Below the pieces are notes generated by a model. That model was not told the origin of the DNA, ran no database searches, and saw only the letters and a program-made list of their open reading frames with translations. A DNA stretch of 64,000 nt, taken from Saccharibacillus alkalitolerans. Its GTDB lineage: Bacteria > Bacillota > Bacilli > Paenibacillales > Paenibacillaceae. The position numbers were made by a program, and so were the translations under genes. The stretch's first letter is position 1; the number at the start of each line of letters is the position of its first letter. The DNA lies in NCBI RefSeq assembly GCF_011090185.1, contig NZ_JAAFGS010000003.1:667308-731307 (forward strand). The letters run 5' to 3'. Below, in pieces: positions 16,639-25,457 of this stretch.

Positions 16639-19052
16639 GGCTGCACCGCTCCTTTCAGCTTGATTTCCGGCAGAGCCATCGTGGTCCACTCGTTCACGCG
16701 AACGCGGATCTGAACCTGGCCGCCGCTTGTCACGTAATCGTCCGCCTGCTTGTAATTCTCCGATACCGCTCCGGTCTTCCAATCGATCGGCTGCCACTTT
16801 TTCTCGGCCTCGTTCCAGATCTCCAGCGTCGCGGTCTGAACCCTGCCGTCCGGCAGGCGGACATCCAGCTGCTCGTAATTCACGCCTTCCAGATCCGGCA
16901 GCGAATATCCGATCGTCATCGTGCCCGGCGAAGCGCTGACTCGGCCCATGCCGTCGTCGCCGACCTGCGTCGTATTCGTATGAATGACGGAGCCTCCCAC
17001 GTATCCGTAAGGAATGTTGACTTCTCCTTCCCGAATCAGCTCGACGGTGACCGGCTGCGTATACATGCTGAGACGGTCGTTCGTGACCGACTTGCCGCCC
17101 GCGGTCAGCTTATCGCCGGAATCTTCCGCGAAAGCCATCAGGAACGCGTTTTGCATGCCGACCCCGTTCAGCACGCCGCTTCCCGGAATGTTTTGCGTCA
17201 TCGACCGTTGGCGGACATACGGATCGTTACCGGACATCGGAGTCGAGAACAAAAAGCTGCCGATGTCGTAATAGCCCGAGGTCAGCGTCATGCCTTTGCC
17301 GATCGTCGCTTCTCCTCCCGGTTCCAACTGACCGAGCTTGTACAATTTGCCGCCCGCGACCAACGCGGCATCCGTCAACCGAGCATTCGTATCGTTGACG
17401 ACGCGGCCGCTGATCTCTCCCTGCTCGTCGATCTTCAGCTCCGCATCCAATTTTCCCGTCTCGAGCCCTTCCGGCTCTTCGACCGTGAACTTGGCGACGG
17501 ACCAATATGACATGCCGCCGAGACGAAGCTGCGTGCCGTCCGGCTGTTCGCGCACGAAATTGTTCAGCTGACCGCTCACCTGTCCGCCGCTGCCGCCCAT
17601 CCAATTGTCCCCGCTCATCATCGACACCTGCGTGCCGGCCGGGAAATCGACCTTATAATTGCCGGAATTCGGCACGAATAACGCCGTCGCGCTGCGTCGT
17701 AACCCTTCGCCCTCGCCGTCCAGCGTGACATAGCTCAGCGTATGGGCCAGCTCGTTCGTTTTGTCCGAAGAGCCCGTCATGTAGATCGCCGCGCTGGATA
17801 CGATCGCGATCAGGGGGATAAGCACCCAGGCCCATTCGCGTTTATCGAATTTGCGCAGAATCAGATACAGAATCGGAGCCGCGATCACGACATAGATCAG
17901 CAGCAGCCAAACGAGCACGCTCAGCTTCGGCATATGCAGCGACGGGAAATAGTCGAGCGCATACGACAGATTGTAATAGTTGGAGCTGAACGAAGGTACG
18001 GCCACTCCTCCGCCGACGGCCGTGGCGGCGGATAAGTCGCTTGTCAGCAGCTTGCCCCACAGATCCGCACTGCCGGCCCAGGAGGACAGCGGCGCGAGCG
18101 ACAGGTCATACGCCGAATACCACACGCGCCCCGCCTGGACCGGCATCGAAGCGATCAGCGGCAGGCCGCCCGAGCTGTAGCGCACGGAAGCCTCCGCTTT
18201 GGCCGAAGCTTTCGCCGCGGTCAGCGAAGAGCCTGCGGGAAGGGCTTTGCCTCCGCCTCCTCCCGCCAGCGGCGCGGCCGATACGGATTCCGTGCCGCCC
18301 GAGACTTCGACCGGCGACAGATCTTCCAGCCCGGCCGCCGTCTTCGCGTAGCCCGCGCCGCCCCCCAGCAGCAAGGAGCCGCCTCGCTCCACCCAGGTCC
18401 GGATCGCGCCGAGCTGTTCCTCGCTCAGCGTATCGGAAGCAAAGTCGTTCAGGACCAGCACGTCGAGTCCGTCGAGCAGCATCGGATTGCCGCCGATATC
18501 GTCCGCTTCGAGCGGCACGACGCTGATCGTCTGTCCGCTGCTCTGCAGCAGACTCAGGAAATTCATCGTGTCGGGATCGGATGCCAGGACGCCGACGATC
18601 CCGCCGTATTGGCTTGAACTGCTCAGATAAGCCCGACCTTCCCGGAAAGGCGCGGCGTCCCCTTTCTCCACCGAACCCGGGTAAAAGCGGATCATGCTCG
18701 TATTGCGCGAATACGAACCGCCCGGAATAGCCAGCGTCACTTCTTTGGCCGTTCCGGCCGGAAGCTCCACGCGGCGCACATATGTACTTTCTCCCATCCC
18801 GTTCTGCGGCGCCACCTGCACGACCAGGTCGCCGGTCAAGTCCTCTCCGCTCGTCAAGGTTACCGTAAGCGGATTCCAGCGGCCCTCGTTAACCTTGCCT
18901 CCGTAGCCGAATTCCGCGGATACCCGCAGACCGCCCGTGTCTTCCTTGGCAGCGGCTCCTTCCGGGAAAATCGGCAGCAGCGCCGCGATCAGCACGATCG
19001 GCAGCAGCAGCGCCGTGACGCTTACGGCCGCTCTTTTTCTCCATGCAAACAT
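16635..19052 (-). CDS. Secreted/membrane GATase-like protein, first gene of the MoxR/VWA/ABC operon
   Basis: There are 805 residues. A signal peptide (about 1-35, hydrophobic VTALLLPIVLIAALLP then AAA) leads an extracellular beta-sandwich. A class-I-glutamine-amidotransferase-like segment follows around residues 130-240 (GIVGVLASDPDTMNFL, LDVLVLNDFASDTLSEEQLGAIRTWVERGGSLLLGGGAGY). Two adjacent membrane helices lie near residues 375-420 (VLVWLLLIYVVIAAPILYLIL and WVLIPLIAIVSSAAIYMTG). A further extracellular beta-rich C-terminal part of about 370 residues follows. ATG 19052 has AGGAG seven bases upstream and is preferred to a start 12 codons earlier. The last codons overlap the ABC ATPase gene. 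Gene order suggests it works with the exporter or the VWA proteins at the outer face of the membrane (inference). Confidence 0.82.
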   Translation of the reverse strand: MFAWRKRAAVSVTALLLPIVLIAALLPIFPEGAAAKEDTGGLRVSAEFGYGGKVNEGRWNPLTVTLTSGEDLTGDLVVQVAPQNGMGESTYVRRVELPAGTAKEVTLAIPGGSYSRNTSMIRFYPGSVEKGDAAPFREGRAYLSSSSQYGGIVGVLASDPDTMNFLSLLQSSGQTISVVPLEADDIGGNPMLLDGLDVLVLNDFASDTLSEEQLGAIRTWVERGGSLLLGGGAGYAKTAAGLEDLSPVEVSGGTESVSAAPLAGGGGGKALPAGSSLTAAKASAKAEASVRYSSGGLPLIASMPVQAGRVWYSAYDLSLAPLSSWAGSADLWGKLLTSDLSAATAVGGGVAVPSFSSNYYNLSYALDYFPSLHMPKLSVLVWLLLIYVVIAAPILYLILRKFDKREWAWVLIPLIAIVSSAAIYMTGSSDKTNELAHTLSYVTLDGEGEGLRRSATALFVPNSGNYKVDFPAGTQVSMMSGDNWMGGSGGQVSGQLNNFVREQPDGTQLRLGGMSYWSVAKFTVEEPEGLETGKLDAELKIDEQGEISGRVVNDTNARLTDAALVAGGKLYKLGQLEPGGEATIGKGMTLTSGYYDIGSFLFSTPMSGNDPYVRQRSMTQNIPGSGVLNGVGMQNAFLMAFAEDSGDKLTAGGKSVTNDRLSMYTQPVTVELIREGEVNIPYGYVGGSVIHTNTTQVGDDGMGRVSASPGTMTIGYSLPDLEGVNYEQLDVRLPDGRVQTATLEIWNEAEKKWQPIDWKTGAVSENYKQADDYVTSGGQVQIRVRVNEWTTMALPEIKLKGAVQP

Positions 19053-19133
19053 AACATTCTCCTTTCGTTCCTTCAGCTTACAGAACACTTAGACGCCATA
19101 AATAGCTAAATTTTACATACCTGAAAACGGCAG

Positions 19134-19159
19134 CGGCCTGTTGAGAACTCAACAGGCCG
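19134..19159 (-). terminator. Perfect inverted repeat after purU, probable terminator
   Basis: Twelve bases, CGGCCTGTTGAG, are followed after AA by their exact complement. It lies about 100 bases past the purU stop and 80 bases before the operon start at 19052. On the minus strand a short TTTT follows some bases later. It could also be an operator for the downstream operon. Confidence 0.5.
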
Positions 19160-19259
19160 GTTATGCGCCGTTTCGGCAGCAGAATGATATTGGAATCGTC
19201 TGCCCGGACTTCCCCTTATTAAGACGGCCGCCGGCAGCTTTTTGTTACGAAATTGATGT

Positions 19260-20159
19260 TCAGTTGAAGACGACGGTCTTGTTATGATGCACCAGAATGC
19301 GGTCTTCCGCATGCCATTTGACCGCCCGCGCCAGCACGACCCGCTCGATCGTCCGGCCGATCCGCTTCAGTTCCGGCACGTCGTCGCGGTGGCTGACCCT
19401 CTGCACGTCCTGCTCGATGATCGGGCCGCCGTCCAGTTCTTCCGTCACGTAGTGGGCGGTCGCCCCGATGATCTTCACGCCGCGGTCGTACGCCTGGGCG
19501 TAAGGCTTGCCGCCCACGAACGCAGGCAGGAAGGAATGATGGATGTTGATGATCCGGTTGCGGTAGTTCTCGATAAAGTACGGCGACACGATCTGCATGT
19601 AGCGCGCCAGCACGATCAAGTCGATGTCGCCGCCTACGGCCTCAAGCTGCTGCCGCTCCGCTTCCGGCTTGTTGTCCTTGGTAACCGGAATATGCCGGTA
19701 TTCGATGCCGAACGATTCGACGTATTCCCGCATGTCCGGGTGATTGCTGACGACGACCGCGATTTCCGCGTCCAGATCGCCCGCCTGCCACTGCCAGAGC
19801 AGTTCGACCAGGCAGTGATCCTCCTTGGAGACGAAGATGGCGAGCTTTTTCTTCTTGGCGGCCCGGTTGATCTGCCAATCCATCGAAAAACGTTCCGCGA
19901 TCTCCGCGAAATCGGACTCCAAACGCGGCAGCTTGCCGTTCAGCCCGTCCAGGTCGAATTCGATCCGCATGAAAAACATGCCGCCGTCCGGGTCCATCGT
20001 ATATTGGTCGGACTGCACGATATTCGCTCCGTGATCGAACAGGAAGCGGGATACCGTCGATACGATGCCCGGACCGTCCGGACACGAAATCAGCATGCGG
20101 GCCCGGTTTTCGGGCTGCTGCTGGCCTGCGGAACCCGCAGTTTTGATATGAAGCTCCAT
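19260..20159 (-). CDS. purU: Formyltetrahydrofolate deformylase
   Basis: PurU hydrolyses 10-formyl-THF to formate and THF, balancing one-carbon pools. The 299 residues show an N-terminal ACT domain (about 20-100, beginning ARMLISCPDGPGIVSTVSRFLFDHGANIVQSDQYTMD in pieces) and a formyltransferase-like catalytic domain with IINIHHSFLPAFVG (catalytic Asn/His region) and the DGGPIIEQDVQRV loop, where the conserved Asp lies. A strong AAGGAGG precedes the ATG. It is monocistronic as far as can be seen. Length and all key motifs are normal. Confidence 0.96.
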   Translation of the reverse strand: MELHIKTAGSAGQQQPENRARMLISCPDGPGIVSTVSRFLFDHGANIVQSDQYTMDPDGGMFFMRIEFDLDGLNGKLPRLESDFAEIAERFSMDWQINRAAKKKKLAIFVSKEDHCLVELLWQWQAGDLDAEIAVVVSNHPDMREYVESFGIEYRHIPVTKDNKPEAERQQLEAVGGDIDLIVLARYMQIVSPYFIENYRNRIINIHHSFLPAFVGGKPYAQAYDRGVKIIGATAHYVTEELDGGPIIEQDVQRVSHRDDVPELKRIGRTIERVVLARAVKWHAEDRILVHHNKTVVFN

Positions 20160-20314
20160 GATTCCAATATCCTCCTTGAGTCCGGACCTGCACTTGCGTG
20201 CGCCGGTCTTGTTGACGTTTTGCGCGCAGAGGAGCCCGGCGACGACGCGTTATGGACGTCGGCGCCGCTTCTTTCCCCCGCATTTTGTTGAAACTTTGCC
20301 CAGGAGCGAATCGC

Positions 20315-21442
20315 TTAGAAACGCGCCAGCGCTTCCTTGCCCGCCAGCACGGCGATCAGACGCTTGTTGAGGTCTTCTTCGGACAGTCCCGGCAGCACGG
20401 CGGCTTCCAGAGCCAAATCGTACATCCGCTCGAGCGGTTCGCGCGGGTCGGCCTTTTTCGCCTTCGCGTCGTTTTTCAGCAGCGACCAGACGTCCAGCGT
20501 GAACGCCCGCGGATCGAGATTCTGCGCCGCGAAGAACGTATGCAGCTTCTCGACGTCTTCCGCAAAGCCCGAGCCGAAGCGCTCCCCCACGGTGCCGCGC
20601 AGCAGCGCGATTTCGATCTCGTACATCGGGCGCTGCGTCTTGACGTCTTTGCCGATCCACGGCGTTTCCAAAATAAACGGCAGATGCGCAAGCGACGGAT
20701 GGTTGACGACTTTGTCGATCGCGTCGAATCCGATCCAGCCCGAACCGATCGGCGTATGGCGGTCCTTTTTCGCGCCGACCGGGTTTTTGCTGTCGTTGAT
20801 GTGCATGACGCCGATCCGGCCCAGTCCCACGATGCGGTCGAACTGCTCCAGCACGCCGTCGAAATCGTTCGCGACATCGTAACCGGCATCGTGAATATGG
20901 CACGTATCCATGCAGACGCTGAGACGTTCGTTGTTCGGCACTTTTTCGATGATCCGCGCGATCTCTTCGAACGAACGGCCGACTTCCGTGCCTTTGCCTG
21001 CCATCGTTTCCAGCGCGATGTTCACGTCCGTTTCCTGCACGCCGCTCAGCACTTCCGTCAGGCCCGCCGCGATGCGCTCGATGCCGTATTCGACGTCTTT
21101 ATCGGTAAACGCGCCGGGATGCAGCACGATCTGCTTGGTTCCGATCGCATGCGTGCGCCGAATTTCTTCCTGCAAAAAGCTGACGCCCAGCTCGTACGTA
21201 TGGTCCTTGTAAGAACCCAGGTTGACGATGTACGGCGCGTGCACGACGATTTCCGGCACTCCGTTCTGTTCCATCAGCCTGCGGCCTTCCTCGATATTCA
21301 TCGTTTCGATAGGCTTGCGCCGCGTGTTCTGCGGAGCGCCGGTATATATCATGAACGACGTCGATCCGTAGCTGTTCGCTTCGTTCGCCGCGCTCACCAG
21401 TCCCTTGTCCGAAAAGGACACGTGGGAGCCGATTTTAAGCAT
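20315..21442 (-). CDS. nfo: Endonuclease IV (AP endonuclease) with C-terminal extension
   Basis: This zinc-dependent AP endonuclease of base-excision repair starts [15 protein letters not shown]. The metal ligands are in order: HAPY, LHPGAF, the Glu of [26 protein letters not shown], and the [12 protein letters not shown] and LETPW motifs (Glu about 259). Canonical enzymes end about 25 residues after that last motif, near 285. This one continues to 375 with a mostly helical segment of about 90 residues ([38 protein letters not shown] at the end). The tail is unusual and its job unknown. A divergent epimerase gene lies upstream. Confidence 0.93.
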   Translation of the reverse strand: MLKIGSHVSFSDKGLVSAANEANSYGSTSFMIYTGAPQNTRRKPIETMNIEEGRRLMEQNGVPEIVVHAPYIVNLGSYKDHTYELGVSFLQEEIRRTHAIGTKQIVLHPGAFTDKDVEYGIERIAAGLTEVLSGVQETDVNIALETMAGKGTEVGRSFEEIARIIEKVPNNERLSVCMDTCHIHDAGYDVANDFDGVLEQFDRIVGLGRIGVMHINDSKNPVGAKKDRHTPIGSGWIGFDAIDKVVNHPSLAHLPFILETPWIGKDVKTQRPMYEIEIALLRGTVGERFGSGFAEDVEKLHTFFAAQNLDPRAFTLDVWSLLKNDAKAKKADPREPLERMYDLALEAAVLPGLSEEDLNKRLIAVLAGKEALARF

Positions 21443-21649
21443 GATTCATCCTCCTCTTTGTCTGCGGCCGCCTCTTTCTTCCAAGTCCGATAAGACCCGT
21501 TCGATTCGGCGCCCGTCCAAACCTTGTCTCATTTTAACGTGAAGCGGGCAAGAAATCTACGATGAAGCACGGATAAGACAGAACTGTTACCGGCAAAAAC
21601 GTCTTCGTTCCCCGGTCGGATGCCTTCGAAGAGACCGAAGGAATTTGTA

Positions 21650-21678
21650 TTGCGCGGACGAACGGCGTTTAATATAAA
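21650..21678 (+). promoter_or_regulatory. Predicted sigma-A promoter of the TIGR01777 gene
   Basis: TTGCGC (21650-21655) and TATAAA (21673-21678) are separated by 17 bases, 88 bases upstream of the start codon. It lies in the 323-base divergent region 21443-21765, where I see no further gene. Confidence 0.6.
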
Positions 21679-21765
21679 GAGAGAAGGCGAAGTTCCCTAC
21701 CGGGTTCGTATTATATATGGAAGAAAAAACGAAAAAAGCGGATATTCCGCAAAAGGAGGCGCGGC

Positions 21766-22668
21766 ATGAAGATTGCGATCGGCGGCGGAACGGGATTTAT
21801 CGGACAAAAGTTGACGGAAAGGCTGATACGTTCGGGACATGAGGTAATCGTGATCTCGCGCAAAGCGGCAAACGGCGACGGCTCCGCTCCCTCCACGGTG
21901 ACCTGGGACGAAATCGAAAAAAATCCCGCCGTGCTGGCGGACTGCGACGGCATCGTCAATCTGGCGGGCTCCTCGCTCAGCCAGCGCTGGACGGAGCAGG
22001 CCAAGGCGGAAATGGAGCGTTCGCGGCTGGAATCGACGCGTCGATTGACGGAAGCCGTTCGAGCGCTGGACAAACCGCCGGCCGTGTTCATTCAGGCGTC
22101 CGCGATCGGGATCTACGGGACGTCGGAGACGGAGACGTTCGACGAAAGCTCGCCTCCCGGCGGGCAGGACTTCCCTTCGCGGCTGTCCGTGAAATGGGAA
22201 GCCGCGGCGGACGAAATCGAACGGATGCCGGAGGTGCGTCTGGTCAAAATGCGGATCGGGCTCGTACTGGGCCGCGAAGCGGGCGTCTACCCGGTGCTCA
22301 AGCTTCCTTATAAACTGATGGGCGGCGGAAAGCTCGGCAGCGGACGCCAGTGGATGTCCTGGATCCATATCGACGATCTGACGGCGCTGTTCGAATTCTG
22401 CCTGACGAATCCGAACGTCTCCGGCCCCGTCAACGCCGCTTCGCCGAACGCCGTTACCCAGGACGAGCTGGGCCGCGTGATCGGCGGAGCCGTCGGCCGC
22501 CCGCACTGGTTCCCGGTTCCCGAGGGACTGATGAAGGCCGTGCTCGGCGAAATGTCTCTCATGGTCACCGGCGGTCAGCGCGTGGTTCCGGCCGCGGCGC
22601 TGGAAGCCGGGTTCGAATTCAAGCATCCGTATGCGGAAGAAGCGGTGCGGGATTTGGAGCGGGGATAG
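21766..22668 (+). CDS. TIGR01777 family NAD(P)-dependent epimerase/oxidoreductase
   Basis: This 300-residue extended short-chain dehydrogenase fold begins MKIAIGGGTGFIGQKLTERL, the Rossmann GGxGxxG nucleotide-binding motif. Later landmarks are DGIVNLAGSSLSQRW, IQASAIGIYG with the position-shifted Tyr, LVKMRIGLVLG and the C-terminal DUF1731-type segment with ALEAGFEFKHPYAEEAVRDL. Members include the YfhF/SulA-like proteins of Bacillus and plant GC1-like proteins; the substrate is unknown. AAGGAGG lies eight bases before the ATG. It is transcribed divergently from nfo and ends at a bidirectional hairpin shared with the FHA gene. Confidence 0.93.
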   Translation: MKIAIGGGTGFIGQKLTERLIRSGHEVIVISRKAANGDGSAPSTVTWDEIEKNPAVLADCDGIVNLAGSSLSQRWTEQAKAEMERSRLESTRRLTEAVRALDKPPAVFIQASAIGIYGTSETETFDESSPPGGQDFPSRLSVKWEAAADEIERMPEVRLVKMRIGLVLGREAGVYPVLKLPYKLMGGGKLGSGRQWMSWIHIDDLTALFEFCLTNPNVSGPVNAASPNAVTQDELGRVIGGAVGRPHWFPVPEGLMKAVLGEMSLMVTGGQRVVPAAALEAGFEFKHPYAEEAVRDLERG

Positions 22669-22691
22669 CAACGTTTTTATAGAAAGAAACG

Positions 22692-22739
22692 AAAAGAGTC
22701 TGTATCAGACCCTCGAGACGGGATCTGAACAGGCTCTTT
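22692..22739. terminator. Bidirectional hairpin between epimerase and Tad/FHA operon
   Basis: A long imperfect stem, AAAGAGTCTGTATCAGACCC against GGATCTGAACAGGCTCTTT, lies between two convergent transcription units, about 24 bases after the epimerase stop and 53 bases after the FHA stop. Confidence 0.7.
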
Positions 22740-22791
22740 GCTTGTGCCGCGCGATAAGGGATTTCCTTCGCCCGTCTTCTTGATCTTCGGA

Positions 22792-24741
22792 TCATCCGCA
22801 GCGCAGCGTATACGAAATCCCCGCGATCTTGAAAGTGTCGCCTTCGTGCATCTCGTACGCTTTGTAAGGCGTAAGCGCCTCGCCGTTAAGAAGCGTGCCA
22901 TTACGCGAACCGATATCTTTGATCGTGCACTGATTGTCCGTAAGCTCAAGTTCCACATGCGCGCGGGAAATGCCCGCCGCCGTCTCCACGTGCTGGGACA
23001 CTTCCTGGGAGCGCCCGATCGTAAAGCTCCCCGGAAGCAGAGCGATGCTTTGCGGAAGCGAGCCGTTCTCCAGGCGTTCCAGGCGGTATCTCGGTCCGGA
23101 AGCGCCGCCTACCGATAGTCCCGCCGCGGCCGCGGATCGCCCGCCGTCCAGCATCACGGTCGGCTGCGAAGCGGGAGCCGCCAACATCCCGGTACCGGGA
23201 ACGGCCGCCGGCCGCTCGAATTCTTCGACCCGCATTCGCTGCGAAACATCCGCCGGGCTTTCCTCCCGGAACCCTTCGGAGTAAGAGGAAGACGGCCGAA
23301 GAAAACCGGGTATGCTCGGTCCTTCATCGCCTTCGCGGGAGACTCCCCACTCGCCGGCCTGTCTTCCGCCCGTTCCCGCGGCGTCATTGCCTGGCTGCCC
23401 GTAAAACACCCGATGTCCCGATTCTTCGCGGGGCTTCTGCCAGGAAGCGGCCAGCGCTTCCGCTTCCTCCTCTTCTTGCCGGCGTCCTCCTCCTCCGAAC
23501 TTCAGCTTGCCTGCCCAGCCGAGGTAGGCGAAAACGATAAGCAGCGGCGTCGCCACGACGCAGATCAGCAGGCCGGTCTTTCCGGGATTATCCAGGTACA
23601 AAAATTTCCACAACACGGCAAGCAGCAGCACGCCGATGAGCGGCATGACCAATCGGCCGTTTTTGCTGTCTTCCGGCTGAACTTCTCCGAATTCGTCCTC
23701 CCCGTCCGAAGCCTTCCCCTTCCGCAGTCCTTTCTGAAGATCCTCCTTCTTTCCGCCGCGGCCCATCCGCTTCCGCCGGCCGCTTGCCTCTTCCTCTTCT
23801 TCGACCGGCGGAAGCGCCGAATGCGCCTCAGATCCCCACTGTCCGGCGAAATTTTGAGCGTATTGCGGAGCGTCCTGCGGAGCGTACGGCTGAGGCTGCC
23901 GTGCTGGCGAAACGTTCCGCGCGGCCAACCGACCGCCGTCCGCATTAGCCGAAAAAGCGGATTCGGGAGCACCGTAAGCCGCTCCTCCCGCATGCGGCTG
24001 CGAAACCGCCGCGGCCGCTCGCTGTCCCTGCGGCCAAGCACTCGAGGCAGGAGCTCCGTTCAAGCCGCCGGCTCCGCCCCTTGCATCCGAATAATCGTTC
24101 ATCGAAGGAAAAAGCTTCGGCGCGGCCGCGCCCGCGGCCTCCAAACCTCCGGTATGCCGCTTGCCGCTGCCGGCCAGCAGCCCGATCAACAGGCCTTTGA
24201 GCGACTGCAGCGAAAAGGAAGATTGTTCGCACATCTGCAGAATCCGCTGGACCCCTGTACCCCGAAAATCGTCCACGGCGGTCATCCAGCGTGCCGCCAG
24301 ACCGCCGATCCGTTCTCTGCTCGGCGCGAGTTCCATCGACTTGCTCAGAGGCAGATAAGTCAAGTATACGGTTCCTTCCGACAGCGGACCTTCCACGAAC
24401 ATATAATCTTCCTTGAGCAAAAATCCGTTCGGATTCAGCATGTACGTCATGCCGTATTCAAGCGCCGTCACGATCTGCAGCAGCAGCGCGTAGTATTCGA
24501 CCAACGTGATTTTTTCCGTTTTCATGCACGTCGACAGCATCCGCTTGCCGCCGATATTGTAGTGAAGCTCCGCTTCGTCGTCGACTTCGCGCACATGCAG
24601 ATCAAGCACATGCGGCACGTTCGAAGAAGCCAGCATTTTGACCTGCACCCGGTTCAGGTCGTCTCCGCCCAGCTTTTTTTCGCCTCTAAGCACCATATAA
24701 GTCGTATCTCTCTGAACGAAATCGGTGACCCAGTCTTCCAC
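22792..24741 (-). CDS. DUF6382-FHA domain protein of the Tad locus
   Basis: There are 649 residues. The N-terminal 170 residues match the DUF6382 type (YMVLRGEKKLGGDDLNRVQVKM, TEKITLVEYYALLLQIVTALEYG). A Pro/Ala/Gln-rich linker (about 200-320) leads to two membrane helices around residue 365-410. After a second linker comes a C-terminal FHA domain (about 555-649) with GSFTIGRSQEVSQHV, the SRAHVELEL core and IGSRNGTLLNGE. FHA domains read phosphothreonine, so it probably couples a Ser/Thr kinase to the pilus system. I place the start at GTG 24741, with AAGGGG eight bases upstream; the in-frame GTG at 24750 overlaps that site. It is the last gene of the operon. Confidence 0.85.
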   Translation of the reverse strand: MEDWVTDFVQRDTTYMVLRGEKKLGGDDLNRVQVKMLASSNVPHVLDLHVREVDDEAELHYNIGGKRMLSTCMKTEKITLVEYYALLLQIVTALEYGMTYMLNPNGFLLKEDYMFVEGPLSEGTVYLTYLPLSKSMELAPSRERIGGLAARWMTAVDDFRGTGVQRILQMCEQSSFSLQSLKGLLIGLLAGSGKRHTGGLEAAGAAAPKLFPSMNDYSDARGGAGGLNGAPASSAWPQGQRAAAAVSQPHAGGAAYGAPESAFSANADGGRLAARNVSPARQPQPYAPQDAPQYAQNFAGQWGSEAHSALPPVEEEEEASGRRKRMGRGGKKEDLQKGLRKGKASDGEDEFGEVQPEDSKNGRLVMPLIGVLLLAVLWKFLYLDNPGKTGLLICVVATPLLIVFAYLGWAGKLKFGGGGRRQEEEEAEALAASWQKPREESGHRVFYGQPGNDAAGTGGRQAGEWGVSREGDEGPSIPGFLRPSSSYSEGFREESPADVSQRMRVEEFERPAAVPGTGMLAAPASQPTVMLDGGRSAAAAGLSVGGASGPRYRLERLENGSLPQSIALLPGSFTIGRSQEVSQHVETAAGISRAHVELELTDNQCTIKDIGSRNGTLLNGEALTPYKAYEMHEGDTFKIAGISYTLRCG

Positions 24742-24753
24742 CTTCAACACCCC

Positions 24754-25269
24754 TTAATACATATAAAAGTATCCGGCCAAAGCGCCGGGCAGAACCGCCC
24801 ACATGAACGGGAACGTCAGATGATGAACGCGATCCGCATTCAGCGGAACGAGGCTGCGAAACATAAACACTCCCGCCAGACTTCCGAAGATTCTTTTGAT
24901 CCGCCGCAGACCTTCGCGCCTCCAACAAAGGATGCCCAGCCCGATCGCGCCCGCGAACAGAATCGAGTACAACAGAGTCTGCGCGGCGAACAATATACCG
25001 GTCCAGGCTCCGATTCCCGCAAACAGCTTCACGTCTCCCGCTCCGACCGCGCCGAGCAGATAGAGGATGAACAGCACGCCGAACCCTGCCGCGCACCCTT
25101 TGCCCGCAAAATACAATCCGTCCAACCCGTGTGCCGCCCCTTGGTACAGCAGTCCGCTGACGACAAACGCCAGGTTAAGCACATTCGGAATTTTACGGGT
25201 ACGGATATCCGTCATAAACGCCGCGACCAAAAAGCAGCCGCAGCCGATGAAAGCCAGGATGTCGCTCAT
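24754..25269 (-). CDS. A24-family prepilin peptidase (TadV/CpaA type)
   Basis: This 171-residue integral membrane aspartic protease removes the leader of Flp and TadE-type pseudopilins. The two catalytic aspartates lie in DIRTRKIPN (near residue 20) and GAGDVKLFAGIG (near residue 85). About six membrane segments are visible. It lacks the N-terminal methyltransferase domain of PilD, as expected for the short TadV form. ATG 25269 has GAGGAG eight bases upstream and is preferred over an ATG eight codons earlier. It sits between a TadE-like gene and the FHA gene. Confidence 0.92.
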   Translation of the reverse strand: MSDILAFIGCGCFLVAAFMTDIRTRKIPNVLNLAFVVSGLLYQGAAHGLDGLYFAGKGCAAGFGVLFILYLLGAVGAGDVKLFAGIGAWTGILFAAQTLLYSILFAGAIGLGILCWRREGLRRIKRIFGSLAGVFMFRSLVPLNADRVHHLTFPFMWAVLPGALAGYFYMY

Positions 25270-25457
25270 GGGATGTCTCCTCGTTTCTTTCATTAAATAG
25301 GGGGATAACGGGAAGGCTGCCGCTTTTCAAAAGCTTTGGCCGCCTCAACACCCGCGATACCGGACCGATCCTGTTGTCCGATCCGGGGTATCGCCGACGC
25401 TGCGGCCGGCCTTCCGTTCAAAGCCTCCTTCAATACCAAGCTTCGACGCATCACCGA

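Noticed and set aside
15709..16797. N-terminally extended ABC ATPase start
   Set aside because: The extra 53 residues lie inside the upstream gene and are unlike ABC ATPases; the ATGA overlap at 16635-16638 sets the start.
20160..20314. Tetrahydrofolate riboswitch upstream of purU
   Set aside because: I could not match the conserved THF-aptamer core in either strand of this 155-base region.
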